The position numbers and the translations under genes are program-made. A DNA stretch of 29,247 nucleotides, taken from contig JAZLDA010000027.1 of NCBI GenBank assembly GCA_045614505.1, forward strand, positions 1 through 29,247, read 5' to 3'. The stretch is from SIG607 sp045614505. Lineage in GTDB: Bacteria > Bacillota > Clostridia > Oscillospirales > Acutalibacteraceae. How positions within the stretch are numbered: position 1 is the stretch's first letter; every line of letters begins with the position of its first letter. Positions 7,046 through 15,104 of the stretch are shown in pieces. The notes beneath the pieces were generated by a model that saw nothing but the letters and a program-made list of their open reading frames with translations, did no database searches and was not told the DNA's origin.

Positions 7046-8986
7046 TTAAATATCAAGATCGGTTGCAAATACTGCATTTTCTTCAATGAACTGTTTTCTG
7101 GGCTCAACCTCTTCACCCATAAGCATAGTAAAGGTGGCATCGGCAATTTCGGCGTCTGCCATAGTTACGCGCAAAAACGTTCTCTTTTCGGGGTCAAGGG
7201 TGGTTTCCCATAACTGGTCGGGGTCCATTTCACCAAGACCCTTATAGCGCTGAACATCTGCTGTGCCTCCCAGTCTCTCAATGTATTCTGCCTTTTCTTC
7301 ATCATTAAAAGCATCAAAGTGCTGTTTACCCTTGCTTACTCTGTAAAGAGGGGGCTGAGCAAGGTAGATATGTCCGGTTTCAATAAGAGCCGGCATATAT
7401 CTGAAGAAGAAGGTTAAAAGAAGTGTTCTGATGTGGCTACCGTCAACGTCGGCATCCGCCATAATAACAATTTTATCATACCGAAGCTTTGTAATATCAA
7501 AGTTTTCGCCGATTCCCGTACCCAGAGCGACAATAACGGGGGTTAATTTATCGTTGCCGTAAACCTTATCGTCTCTTGCTTTTTCAACGTTGAGCATTTT
7601 ACCCCAAAGAGGCAGGATTGCCTGATAGGTGGAGTTTCTTCCCTCAACGGCGCTTCCGCCTGCAGAATCACCCTCTACTATGAAGATTTCGGTTTTTGTT
7701 GCATCATCGGAAATACAGTCGGTGAGTTTTTCGGGCATTCTCGTTTTATTGCCGATACCCGATTTATTTCTGCTTGCCTCTCTTGCTTTTTGAGCGGCTT
7801 CTCGGGCATTGGAAGAAGCAATAGATTTATCAATAATAATCTTTGCTTCCTGAGGATGCTCCTCAAGGAACTGATACAATTTATCGTTAACAAGGTCTCT
7901 CACAACCTTGCCAATTGAGGTGTTACCAAGCTTTGCCTTCGTCTGGCTTTCAAACTGAGCATCACTTAGCTTTACGGAAACAACAGCAACTACACCCTCA
8001 ATAATATCCTCTGCTTTTAGTCTTGCGTTACCCTCTTTAAGGTGCTTAAAATCAAAGGCATATTTATTTACAGTATTGGTAAGAGCTTGTCTAAATCCCT
8101 GTTCATGAGTACCGCCGTCAATAGTGTGAAGAGTGTTGGCAAAAGACATTACCTTGCTGTCATAGGCAGTAGACCAAAGAAGAGCAATTTCGGCAGTTTG
8201 GTCATCCTTTTCACAGTTAAGATAAATTACCTCGCTGTTAAGGCTCTCCTTTTTCATTCCCTCTAAAAGGAATTCAACATAGGACTTAATTCCGCCCTCA
8301 TAGTGGAATTCATCTGTTTTAGGCTCGAAAACATCGCTTCTCTTATCAATAAGCTGGACACGGATACCTGCATTAAGGAAGGACTGCTCACGGAGTCTGT
8401 TCTTTAATATATCGTAATCATAGGTGGTGGTATCGGTAAAAATAGAGGGGTCGGGTTTAAAGGTAACGGTAGTACCTGTTTTATCGGTAGTACCCACAAT
8501 TTCAAGGTCGGAAACAATATTTCCTTTTTCATAGCGCTGTTTATGAATATTTTTTCCGTCCATTACCTCTACTTCAAGCCAGCTTGAGAGGGCATTAACA
8601 ACAGAAGCGCCAACACCGTGCAGACCGCCGGAAACCTTATATCCGTTTCCGCCGAATTTACCGCCTGCGTGAAGAATGGTAAATACAACGGTAACTGTAG
8701 GGATTCCTTTTTGTGGGTTAATACCAGTGGGAATTCCTCGTCCGTTATCCTCTACCCTTACTATTCCGTCATCAAGCAGGGTAACGGTGATTTTATCACA
8801 AAAACCTGCCAGAGCTTCGTCGATAGAGTTATCAACAATTTCATAAACGAGATGGTGAAGACCTCTCTCTCCGGTGGAGCCGATATACATACCGGGCCTC
8901 TTTCGGACAGCTTCAAGTCCTTCCAGAACCTGTATTGAATTTTCGTCATATTCGTTACCTACAGGCACCTTTATTTCTTCGCTCAT
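7046..8986 (-). CDS. gyrB: DNA gyrase subunit B
   Basis: GyrB supplies the ATPase of gyrase. The 646-residue sequence shows the GHKL ATPase fold: EIVDNSIDEA near 49-58, DNGRGIP near 80-86, and the glycine-rich lid GLHGVGASVVNALS near 121-134. The TOPRIM domain has Glu438-Gly-Asp-Ser-Ala-Gly-Gly and the metal site D511-A-D-x-D (MADADVDGSHI). The C-terminus matches type IIA topoisomerases (ERLGGTADVQRYKGLGEM). The length is standard for Gram-positive GyrB. It follows the DUF370 gene by 16 bases inside the origin operon. A ParE reading is unlikely given the adjacent gyrA, recF and dnaN. Confidence 0.97.
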   Translation of the reverse strand: MSEEIKVPVGNEYDENSIQVLEGLEAVRKRPGMYIGSTGERGLHHLVYEIVDNSIDEALAGFCDKITVTLLDDGIVRVEDNGRGIPTGINPQKGIPTVTVVFTILHAGGKFGGNGYKVSGGLHGVGASVVNALSSWLEVEVMDGKNIHKQRYEKGNIVSDLEIVGTTDKTGTTVTFKPDPSIFTDTTTYDYDILKNRLREQSFLNAGIRVQLIDKRSDVFEPKTDEFHYEGGIKSYVEFLLEGMKKESLNSEVIYLNCEKDDQTAEIALLWSTAYDSKVMSFANTLHTIDGGTHEQGFRQALTNTVNKYAFDFKHLKEGNARLKAEDIIEGVVAVVSVKLSDAQFESQTKAKLGNTSIGKVVRDLVNDKLYQFLEEHPQEAKIIIDKSIASSNAREAAQKAREASRNKSGIGNKTRMPEKLTDCISDDATKTEIFIVEGDSAGGSAVEGRNSTYQAILPLWGKMLNVEKARDDKVYGNDKLTPVIVALGTGIGENFDITKLRYDKIVIMADADVDGSHIRTLLLTFFFRYMPALIETGHIYLAQPPLYRVSKGKQHFDAFNDEEKAEYIERLGGTADVQRYKGLGEMDPDQLWETTLDPEKRTFLRVTMADAEIADATFTMLMGEEVEPRKQFIEENAVFATDLDI

Positions 8987-9002
8987 ACTTTTTTCCTCTC
9001 TT

Positions 9003-9272
9003 TTAATTTAATGAGTATTCCATACCGGATTCACTTCTCTTAAGCAGTGTTGCGGTGGATATCTGAGAAATATATATTATCTGTTTATCTTCTTTTTGGC
9101 AGACAATAAAGGATTTAGGAAGCTCGGTGCTAACATTTACTACCCTTCCTGCCTTTTCTGCTTTTGCCAGATAATCTCTTGTTCTTTTTGAAACAGTGGC
9201 GGTATCAAGGTCAAAAATTCCTATTATATCTGACTTTCTTACCACTGTATCCTGTCCTAAATGAATATACAT
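9003..9272 (-). CDS. remB: DUF370 protein, RemB/YaaB-like
   Basis: This 89-residue protein matches the DUF370 (RemA/RemB) family: MYIHLGQDTVVRKSDIIGIFDLDT, then SKRTRDYL and KSFIVCQ, and the C-terminal ISQISTATLLKR. In B. subtilis yaaB (remB) sits at exactly this place between recF and gyrB and influences matrix gene expression; its relative RemA is a DNA-binding regulator. Its role in this organism is inferred from position and family only. It starts 7 bases after recF and ends 16 bases before gyrB. Confidence 0.88.
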   Translation of the reverse strand: MYIHLGQDTVVRKSDIIGIFDLDTATVSKRTRDYLAKAEKAGRVVNVSTELPKSFIVCQKEDKQIIYISQISTATLLKRSESGMEYSLN

Positions 9273-9279
9273 TTCATTC

Positions 9280-10359
9280 CTACTTTTTATTTATTTCGGT
9301 GATTTTTCCGCCCTCAATTTTATAAACAGTTCCTTTTGATAGATTGCTTATATTAGCGGGGTCGCAGCAGGTTAAGAAAACCTGCAGTTTGCTTATATGA
9401 TTAAGCACATAATTTTGTCTTGCGGGGTCAAGCTCACTCATAACGTCATCAAGAAGTGCTACGGGATATTCCCCTGTTATTTTATTTAAAACCTCTGCTT
9501 CACTGAGTTTCAGCGCCAGAGCAACACTTCTCTTTTGTCCTTGTGAGCCGTAGTTTCTCACCGATAATTCATCAATAAGAAAATCCAAATCGTCTCTGTG
9601 AGGGCCAACCGAAGTAAAGCCTGTCAGTAAATCGTCATTTCTTGTTTCTTTTAATCTTCTTTCAAGATTTTCGGGGGTACAAACAGGAAGATACTCGACT
9701 CTGAAGGATTCTTTAAAAGAAGATATACCCTTATATATTTGTGTAATATATTCTTCCGCTATTTCTAAATATCTAATTCTGTAGCGGATAATTGAACTTC
9801 CCGATAGAGCCAGTTCCTTTTCAAAAGGCTCTAAAAGTGAAAGATTTCCTTTTGAGCTCTTTATTTCTTTTAATAAATAATTTCTTTGGGAAAGAGCTCT
9901 TGTATAGCGCCGCAGGGTTTCCAGATATTTCGGATATATCTGTGAAATTGCAACATCTAAAAAACGTCTGCGTTTTTCGGGAGAGCCTGAAACAAGGGAT
10001 AAATCATCGGGAGAAAATACTATTGCACAGAATTTGCCCGCAAGCAATGAAGCAGAACTTAATTTTTTATCATTAAGTGTGGCTTTTCTTCTGCTTTCAA
10101 TATCAATAACAGCTTCATTTTCGCTCTCAACCGAATTAAAAACCATACTTATTCGGCATTTTTTTTGGTCTAAGGAGCAAAGCTCAGCATCCTTATTCGT
10201 TCTGAAGCTTTTTGCCCCGGTAAAAAGCCAGAGAGATTCAAGAAGATTTGTTTTTCCCTGTGCGTTTTCGCCGCATATTACGTTCATTTTTTTGTCGGGC
10301 TCTATTGTAAAAGGAGAAAGATTACGAAAACCCGTGGCTGACACCTTTTTTATAAGCAT
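9280..10359 (-). CDS. recF: DNA replication and repair protein RecF
   Basis: RecF is an SMC-like ATPase that, with RecO and RecR, loads RecA at gaps in single-stranded DNA. The 359-residue protein has Walker A Gly30-ENAQ-GKT-Asn (30-37), the family phrase GPHRDDLDF in the middle, the ABC-type signature region YGSQGQKRSVALALK, and Walker B ALLDDVMSELD near 300. It overlaps the upstream S4 gene by 10 bases and is followed after 7 bases by the DUF370 gene. Length is normal. Confidence 0.95.
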   Translation of the reverse strand: MLIKKVSATGFRNLSPFTIEPDKKMNVICGENAQGKTNLLESLWLFTGAKSFRTNKDAELCSLDQKKCRISMVFNSVESENEAVIDIESRRKATLNDKKLSSASLLAGKFCAIVFSPDDLSLVSGSPEKRRRFLDVAISQIYPKYLETLRRYTRALSQRNYLLKEIKSSKGNLSLLEPFEKELALSGSSIIRYRIRYLEIAEEYITQIYKGISSFKESFRVEYLPVCTPENLERRLKETRNDDLLTGFTSVGPHRDDLDFLIDELSVRNYGSQGQKRSVALALKLSEAEVLNKITGEYPVALLDDVMSELDPARQNYVLNHISKLQVFLTCCDPANISNLSKGTVYKIEGGKITEINKK

Positions 10360-10571
10360 CTTTTTACTGTGACTTTATTTCCGTCAAAGGTAAAAAAGTC
10401 TCCTTCTCTCATTTTTTTGCCTCGCATGGTGCAAACTTCGCCGTTTACTTTAACTTCTCCGTTCTGAATAACCATTTTTGCGTGGCCGCCGGTAACAACC
10501 AAATCACTTAATTTCATAAGAGCGTCAAGTCTTATAAAATCTTCCCTTATAGTAATTTCTTTTTCTGTCAT
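10350..10571 (-). CDS. yaaA: S4-domain RNA-binding protein YaaA-like (RlbA)
   Basis: A 73-residue protein made almost wholly of an S4-like RNA-binding fold: FIRLDALMKLSDLVVTGGHAKMVIQNGEVKVNGEVCTMRGKKMREGD. The family is fixed between dnaN and recF in Firmicutes (B. subtilis yaaA). It is thought to bind ribosomal RNA, but the exact role is uncertain. Its start shares a base with the dnaN stop (TAATG), and recF begins inside its last codons, so all three are translationally coupled. Confidence 0.9.
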   Translation of the reverse strand: MTEKEITIREDFIRLDALMKLSDLVVTGGHAKMVIQNGEVKVNGEVCTMRGKKMREGDFFTFDGNKVTVKRCL

Positions 10572-11671
10572 TATTTCAACCTCATAGGCATTATCATATA
10601 CATATAATCGTCACCCTGCAGAGGTTCAATAACCACGCCTTGCTTTGAAGAGTCAAATTTAATTTGTACCATATCGTCTTCAATTGCCTTTAGTGCTTCT
10701 GTAAGATAACGTGAAGAAAGACCTATTTCAAAAGGCTCACCCTCAAGGTCTACTTCATAGGTTTCATTAACTCTTCCTGCAGAGGTAGCGCAGGAGAAGT
10801 TTATGCTTTCTTCACCTACTATACATCTCACGGGAGTGGAGAAGGAATCACTTATAAGAAGAGAAATTCTGTCAAATATTGAGAGAATATCCTTTACCAT
10901 AACAACAATTTTTTGCTTATGAGAAGCAGGAATTGTTCTCTGATAGTTAACGAATTCTCCTTCTATCAGTCTGCAAATAATTTTATATCCTTCAATTTCA
11001 AAGGAAATCATTTTACTGCCGACGCTAATGGGTACATCCTTTGATTTATCACTTATAAGTCTTATTGCCTCATTTAACATATTTCCGTTTATTATAAAAT
11101 TAAATTCACCTGTATCGTCGACCTTTGTTTTTCTTATAGCAAGACGGTATCCGTCAATTGCAACGAATTGGAGATTTCCTTCTTTAACAGAAATATTTAT
11201 ACCCATAAGAACTGGTCTTGTTCCTTCTACGGGCGCAACTGCAAAAGAAGTTCCTTCTGTCATTTCAATAAGAGTCTCGCCCTTTAAAGAAAGATTTTTT
11301 CCGTCAGCAAAGGAGGGCGTCTCTGGGAAATTTATTGCATCCATTCCGGGAATATCAAAAACTGCGCTTCCGCAAGTAATGTGACAGATATTTTTATCAT
11401 CTGTAGAAATATTAACGGTAGGACCGCTGAGTCTTTTAAATATATCGCCTAAAATTCTTGCGGAAATAACAATTTCTCCGTCCTCTTGTGTTCGGGTATA
11501 AATATCCTTTTGCATACTCATTTCAAGGTTATATGCAATAAGAGTTACCTTTCCCTGTTCAGCACAAATAAGTATACCCTCAAGCTCGGGATAGGAGGTT
11601 TTTGATGAAACTACACGAGAAAGACGTGATACAGCGTCAAGAAAAACATTACGCTCAACTGAAAAAATCAT
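10571..11671 (-). CDS. dnaN: DNA polymerase III beta subunit (sliding clamp)
   Basis: The sliding clamp tethers the replicative polymerase to DNA. The 366-residue length and three-domain layout are standard: MIFSVERNVFLDAVSRLSRVVSSKTSYPELEGILI at the start, MPMRLK at the very C-terminus (the usual clamp ending M-P-[MV]-R-[LI]), and GRVNETYEVDLEGEPFEIGLSSRYLTEAL in the third domain. It lies downstream of dnaA across a 243-base gap and upstream of the S4 gene, sharing one base with it. Confidence 0.97.
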   Translation of the reverse strand: MIFSVERNVFLDAVSRLSRVVSSKTSYPELEGILICAEQGKVTLIAYNLEMSMQKDIYTRTQEDGEIVISARILGDIFKRLSGPTVNISTDDKNICHITCGSAVFDIPGMDAINFPETPSFADGKNLSLKGETLIEMTEGTSFAVAPVEGTRPVLMGINISVKEGNLQFVAIDGYRLAIRKTKVDDTGEFNFIINGNMLNEAIRLISDKSKDVPISVGSKMISFEIEGYKIICRLIEGEFVNYQRTIPASHKQKIVVMVKDILSIFDRISLLISDSFSTPVRCIVGEESINFSCATSAGRVNETYEVDLEGEPFEIGLSSRYLTEALKAIEDDMVQIKFDSSKQGVVIEPLQGDDYMYMIMPMRLK

Positions 11672-11914
11672 AATATAAGACCCTTTCTTTAAAAAATCAA
11701 AATTTTAAAAATTTCTCTCAGAGAGAATATAATATAAATAACAGTCTTAATAAGGGGTGTCAGTTCTGTCAGTAAGTGGTATTGGCACTTTATTTATAAC
11801 GAAACAATCTGTTGACAGAATATTTAACAAAATGTGCATAAGTTTTAATTTTTTTCACTTATAAACACGGTGTTAAAAACAAAAATGTCAATTACTGTTA
11901 ACTTTGTTCAAAAC
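11672..11914. other. oriC: Candidate replication origin segment between dnaA and dnaN
   Basis: This is the only AT-rich gap between dnaA and dnaN. It holds a consensus DnaA box (11833-11841), a near match TTATAAACA (11859-11867), an inverted repeat CTGTTGACAG (about 11809-11818) and, just before dnaN, a TTCTCT-CAG-AGAGAA hairpin. Firmicutes origins lie on one or both sides of dnaA. Only one perfect box was found, so this is a location-based call. I saw no strong dnaN promoter here. Confidence 0.5.
11833..11841 (-). promoter_or_regulatory. DnaA box
   Basis: The minus strand reads TTATGCACA, a full match to TTATNCACA, inside the dnaA-dnaN gap. Confidence 0.65.
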
Positions 11915-13243
11915 TTACTCCGATTTAAGGTTCTTAATTATGTCCTCTATAATGGTTTTTTCGTAAGGATTTTCTTTCATTAACTCCTTAACCTTTTTCT
12001 CGGTGTAAAGAACGGTAGTGTGATTTTTACCGAATGCTTCTCCTATGGCAGAATAAGGAAGCTCGGTGGTCTCTCGGGCAATAAACATAGCAACCTGTCT
12101 TGCTTTAACAAGGTCTGCTGTTCTGCGTGTAGAGAGAATATCACCCTCGCTCACATTATAGGTGCGGGCAACCTCGGTAATTATCTGTTCAATTTTAATA
12201 GGCTCGGGGCGTGTATCACTTACAACCTCTTTTATAAAACCCTGAACAATGGAGAGAGTTGGTACCTTCTGGTCAATAAGAATAAGAGCCTGTATTTTCT
12301 TAACAACGCCCTCAAGCTGACGGGTGTTATCTTGAATATGTTCTGCAATGTAATAAACAATGTTTTCGGGGATTTCAATACCGAGCTGCTGTTTTTTATT
12401 TTTAATTATTCCGACCTTGGTTTCAAAATCGGGAGGTGTAATATCGGCAATAAGTCCGCTTTCAAAACGGGAACGAAGTCTGTCGTCAAGAAGTTTTATA
12501 TCCTTAGGAGGACGGTCACAGGTGACGACTATCTGCTTTTTGTTCTGATAAAGAGTGTTGAAGGTATTAAAAAATTCTTCCTGGGTCTGCTCTTTACCGG
12601 CAATAAACTGAATGTCATCAATAAGAAGAACGTCTGTGGAGCGGAAACGGTTTCTGAAATTATCAAGACTGCCCAGTCCCATCTTACCGTCGTGAAGGGC
12701 AGAGATAAGCTGATTAGTGAATTCCTCGCATCTGATATATTCAATCTGCTTTGTGGGATGTTTTCTTCTTATGTGATTTTTTATTGCAAGAAGCAAATGT
12801 GTTTTACCAACACCGCTTCTTCCGTAAATAATAAGAGGATTGTAAATAATATTAGGGTTGTCCGCAACTGCCATACTGGCGGCATGGGCAAAACGGTTTG
12901 TAGAGCCGACAATAAAGTTATCAAAGGTGTATTCCGATTCAAAGGAGCCGTCTCCAATAGGCTTTGCCGGAGTAATAACCTGACCGCTTTCATCCTCAAC
13001 AAGAATGGTAACGGCAACATCAAAGCCCATAATCTCCTTTAATTTTGAGTGAATGGTTTCCATATAATTGGATTCAACTATCTGCTTTTTATAATCGGAA
13101 TATATACCTAAAGTAAATTCTCCGTTTTTAAGCTCAATAGGATGTAGGTCCTTAAGCCATACGTCAAAGGCAATTTCATTTATTGTTTTTTTAAGCTCTG
13201 TGCACACTAATTCCCAAATGTCAAAAGCGGATTCTATTTTCAT
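11915..13243 (-). CDS. dnaA: Chromosomal replication initiator protein DnaA
   Basis: DnaA binds DnaA boxes and opens the origin. The 442-residue protein shows the N-terminal interaction domain (1-80), a short domain II linker (about 83-103), and the AAA+ core with Walker A Gly141-RSGVGKT148 and Walker B VLLIDDIQF (204-212). The C-terminal DNA-binding domain contains the signature GEAFGKNHTTVLY. The start has AAAAGGTG upstream, and a consensus promoter lies at 13296-13324. The gene immediately upstream is a SLOG protein, not the common rpmH/rnpA pair. Confidence 0.97.
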   Translation of the reverse strand: MKIESAFDIWELVCTELKKTINEIAFDVWLKDLHPIELKNGEFTLGIYSDYKKQIVESNYMETIHSKLKEIMGFDVAVTILVEDESGQVITPAKPIGDGSFESEYTFDNFIVGSTNRFAHAASMAVADNPNIIYNPLIIYGRSGVGKTHLLLAIKNHIRRKHPTKQIEYIRCEEFTNQLISALHDGKMGLGSLDNFRNRFRSTDVLLIDDIQFIAGKEQTQEEFFNTFNTLYQNKKQIVVTCDRPPKDIKLLDDRLRSRFESGLIADITPPDFETKVGIIKNKKQQLGIEIPENIVYYIAEHIQDNTRQLEGVVKKIQALILIDQKVPTLSIVQGFIKEVVSDTRPEPIKIEQIITEVARTYNVSEGDILSTRRTADLVKARQVAMFIARETTELPYSAIGEAFGKNHTTVLYTEKKVKELMKENPYEKTIIEDIIKNLKSE

Positions 13244-13295
13244 TCCTTTTCACCTTTTTCTATATAAATAATAATTATTATAGATATACAAATAC

Positions 13296-13324
13296 ATTAT
13301 AGCAGAACAAATTTGATTTTTCAA
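13296..13324 (-). promoter_or_regulatory. dnaA promoter, sigma-A type
   Basis: The minus strand reads TTGAAA (13319-13324), a 17-base spacer and a perfect TATAAT (13296-13301), about 50 bases before the dnaA start. Confidence 0.8.
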
Positions 13325-13372
13325 CAGATTTGTAAAGAAAATTAAAACAAAAAGAAAACAAAACAACAAAAA

Positions 13373-13396
13373 CCCCTGCAAATTTCTTTGCAGGGG
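13373..13396 (-). terminator. Strong intrinsic terminator of the SLOG gene
   Basis: A perfect 10-base stem CCCCTGCAAA/TTTGCAGGGG closes a 4-base loop. On the minus strand it is followed by TTTTTGTTGTTTTG. It insulates dnaA from the gene upstream. Confidence 0.9.
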
Positions 13397-13420
13397 AGTT
13401 TTTAAAAATTTAATGTATCC

Positions 13421-13951
13421 CTATTCAATACGGCGAAAGGTAGAATTATGCTGAGAAAACGACGGGTCAACGACAATTATTTTTTTGTTTTTGGAAGCAT
13501 ATGGAAGCAGAGAAGAGGTATAGGGAGCTTTCATATCCCAGAAAAGAAAAACTATGTCGCTTTTCTCTATCATATAAATATCTCGGTCCTTTCGGCAGGA
13601 AAAGGTCCTTTTTTTATTAAGCATTATTTCGCTGTCGCATCTTTCTGCCACAGAAAAATATAAGTCTCTTGTTTCTTCGCTAAAATCCCTTGCCTGTTCC
13701 TCAAAGGGAATAACACAGTGAAGAGAAACATCTTTTTTTTCCTTTAAAGAAAGAACGCAATCGGCGGCAAATAAGTCTGCACCCTCTTCCATTCCTGTAT
13801 AAAAGACTTTCACATTTTCTTTTTCTATTAAATTTTCAATTTCTCCCTTTATTTTTTCAAGAGCCTCCTTTTTCTTATAATCTTTATCCTCGTCTTTTAA
13901 AAAAGGAATAAATGCGCCTGTGATAAAACAACATACTTTTTGATTTTTCAT
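13421..13951 (-). CDS. SLOG-fold protein, DUF1273/YpsA-like
   Basis: A 176-residue soluble protein with the Rossmann-like SLOG pattern of the DUF1273/YpsA group. It has CCFITGAFIPF at the N-terminus, the nucleotide-site phrase YTGMEEGADLFAADCVLSLK (about 52-71), VSLHCVIPFEEQ, and a strand SDIVFLFWD followed by KKIIVVD near the C-terminus. SLOG proteins are expected to bind nucleotide-like ligands. YpsA affects cell division in some Firmicutes, but the role here is unknown. It is a single-gene unit with its own promoter (13980-14007) and terminator (13373-13396), next to dnaA. Confidence 0.7.
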   Translation of the reverse strand: MKNQKVCCFITGAFIPFLKDEDKDYKKKEALEKIKGEIENLIEKENVKVFYTGMEEGADLFAADCVLSLKEKKDVSLHCVIPFEEQARDFSEETRDLYFSVAERCDSEIMLNKKRTFSCRKDRDIYMIEKSDIVFLFWDMKAPYTSSLLPYASKNKKIIVVDPSFSQHNSTFRRIE

Positions 13952-13979
13952 TTATTTTTGCTTCCTTTCTCTTTTTTTA

Positions 13980-14007
13980 TTTATATTATAATTATTTACT
14001 TTGTCGA
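13980..14007 (-). promoter_or_regulatory. Probable promoter of the SLOG gene
   Basis: The minus strand reads TCGACA (14002-14007), a 16-base spacer and TATAAA (13980-13985), about 28 bases before the start codon. Confidence 0.45.
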
Positions 14008-14043
14008 AGTTTGTTAAACCCAGTCGGATTGAAAAAATTAACA

Positions 14044-14071
14044 ATTTATTCATAATTTAATATGAATAAAT
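14044..14071. promoter_or_regulatory. Operator-like 11-base inverted repeat upstream of the hydrolase
   Basis: ATTTATTCATA (14044-14054) and TATGAATAAAT (14061-14071) form a perfect 11-base inverted repeat around ATTTAA. It covers the expected -35 region of the promoter with -10 at 14086, the usual place of a repressor or activator site. Confidence 0.5.
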
Positions 14072-14085
14072 ATTTTAAAAAACCG

Positions 14086-14091
14086 TATAAT
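14086..14091 (+). promoter_or_regulatory. -10 element of the hydrolase gene
   Basis: A perfect TATAAT lies 31 bases before the chosen start at 14123. The -35 position (about 14063-14068, TGAATA) is poor and falls in the inverted repeat, which suggests an activated or regulated promoter. Confidence 0.5.
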
Positions 14092-14122
14092 AGTAGGTAA
14101 AGCAATGAAAGGGGAAAGAAAA

Positions 14123-15049
14123 ATGTGGTTTCTTTGGGTTTTGTGTGCAGTTATTTTAATTTTTTTGATTCTCTCTTTCATTTGCGCCTTTATTTCCCTT
14201 TACAGAATAAGCGAGGATAAGGACAGCGCGACTAAAATTCCCGCAACTGCTCAGTATGCTCCATACAAAGAGGAAATGACAAAAAGAATAGAGCATAACA
14301 AAAGTTTGCCCTATAAAACCTTTTCTATAAAGAGCGAGGATAATAAAAAACTTTTTGCCAGATACTATGAAGCAAAGGATAAAACCGCTCCCCTTGTTAT
14401 ATTTTTTCATGGCTACAGAAGCTCTCCCTTCAGAGACAGCTGCGGAGCCTTCGATTTTTATGAAAATGACGAAATGAGCCTTTTGCTCATTTCCCAACGC
14501 TCCCACGAAAACAGCGACGGAAGATTTCTTACAATGGGAATAAAAGAGAGAAAGGATTGCTCCTCTTGGGTGGAATTTGCCGCAAAAAAATTTCCCCAAA
14601 CGGAAAAAATAATTCTTTGCGGAGTATCAATGGGAGCTTCCACTGTGCTTTTTTCCGCCGGAGAAAAGCTTAATAAAAAGGTGAAAGGAATAATAGCCGA
14701 CTGCGGTTTTTCGTCTCCAAAGGAAATAATGTGCACGGTTATAAAATCCATGAAGCTTCCAGTAAAAACAGTGTATTTTTTCATAAAAACAGGGGCAAGG
14801 CTTTTTGCAAAAACTAATCTTGATGAATGCAGTGTAAAGGAGCAGCTTGAAAAAACAGATATTCCCATTCTTTTTATCCACGGGGAGGACGACCGCTTTG
14901 TACCAGCCGATATGACAAAGGAGTGTTATGAAGCATACAAAGGAGAAAAATATCTTTTCACCGTTCCGAGAGCAGGACACGGAATGAGTTATTTTGTTGA
15001 TAAAAACGGCTACAAAAAGGCTGTGGCGGAATTTATGAAGAAAATATAA
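14123..15049 (+). CDS. Membrane-anchored alpha/beta hydrolase
   Basis: A 308-residue serine hydrolase with one N-terminal membrane segment (about residues 2-27) and an alpha/beta hydrolase domain. The oxyanion loop is FFHGY (95-98), the nucleophile elbow Gly167-Val-Ser169-Met-Gly, the acid probably Asp257 (GEDDRFVP) and the base His286 (AGHG). It resembles the BAAT/YqkD-like group. The substrate is unknown. I start at 14123 because AAGGGG stands 8 bases upstream, whereas the ATG at 14105 has no ribosome site and would leave almost no leader after the -10 at 14086. It converges on the MFS gene through a shared terminator. Confidence 0.82.
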   Translation: MWFLWVLCAVILIFLILSFICAFISLYRISEDKDSATKIPATAQYAPYKEEMTKRIEHNKSLPYKTFSIKSEDNKKLFARYYEAKDKTAPLVIFFHGYRSSPFRDSCGAFDFYENDEMSLLLISQRSHENSDGRFLTMGIKERKDCSSWVEFAAKKFPQTEKIILCGVSMGASTVLFSAGEKLNKKVKGIIADCGFSSPKEIMCTVIKSMKLPVKTVYFFIKTGARLFAKTNLDECSVKEQLEKTDIPILFIHGEDDRFVPADMTKECYEAYKGEKYLFTVPRAGHGMSYFVDKNGYKKAVAEFMKKI

Positions 15050-15084
15050 AAGCAGAGACCAACTCCCGTTAGGTCACTGCTTTT
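15048..15084. terminator. Bidirectional terminator between hydrolase and MFS genes
   Basis: AAAAGCAGAGACC pairs with GGTCACTGCTTTT with one mismatch. It gives a U-run on both strands and overlaps the hydrolase stop codon. Confidence 0.8.
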
Positions 15085-15104
15085 TAAATTAGAATTCAAA
15101 TATT

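Noticed and set aside
11811..11840. Plus-strand promoter TTGACA-N17-TGCATA in the dnaA-dnaN gap
   Set aside because: The -10 is poor, it overlaps the DnaA box, and there is no plus-strand gene to serve.
12020..13042. Long plus-strand open frame of 340 codons opposite dnaA
   Set aside because: It is the complement of a highly conserved gene, has no ribosome site and its product is Asn/Cys/Phe-rich with no domain pattern.
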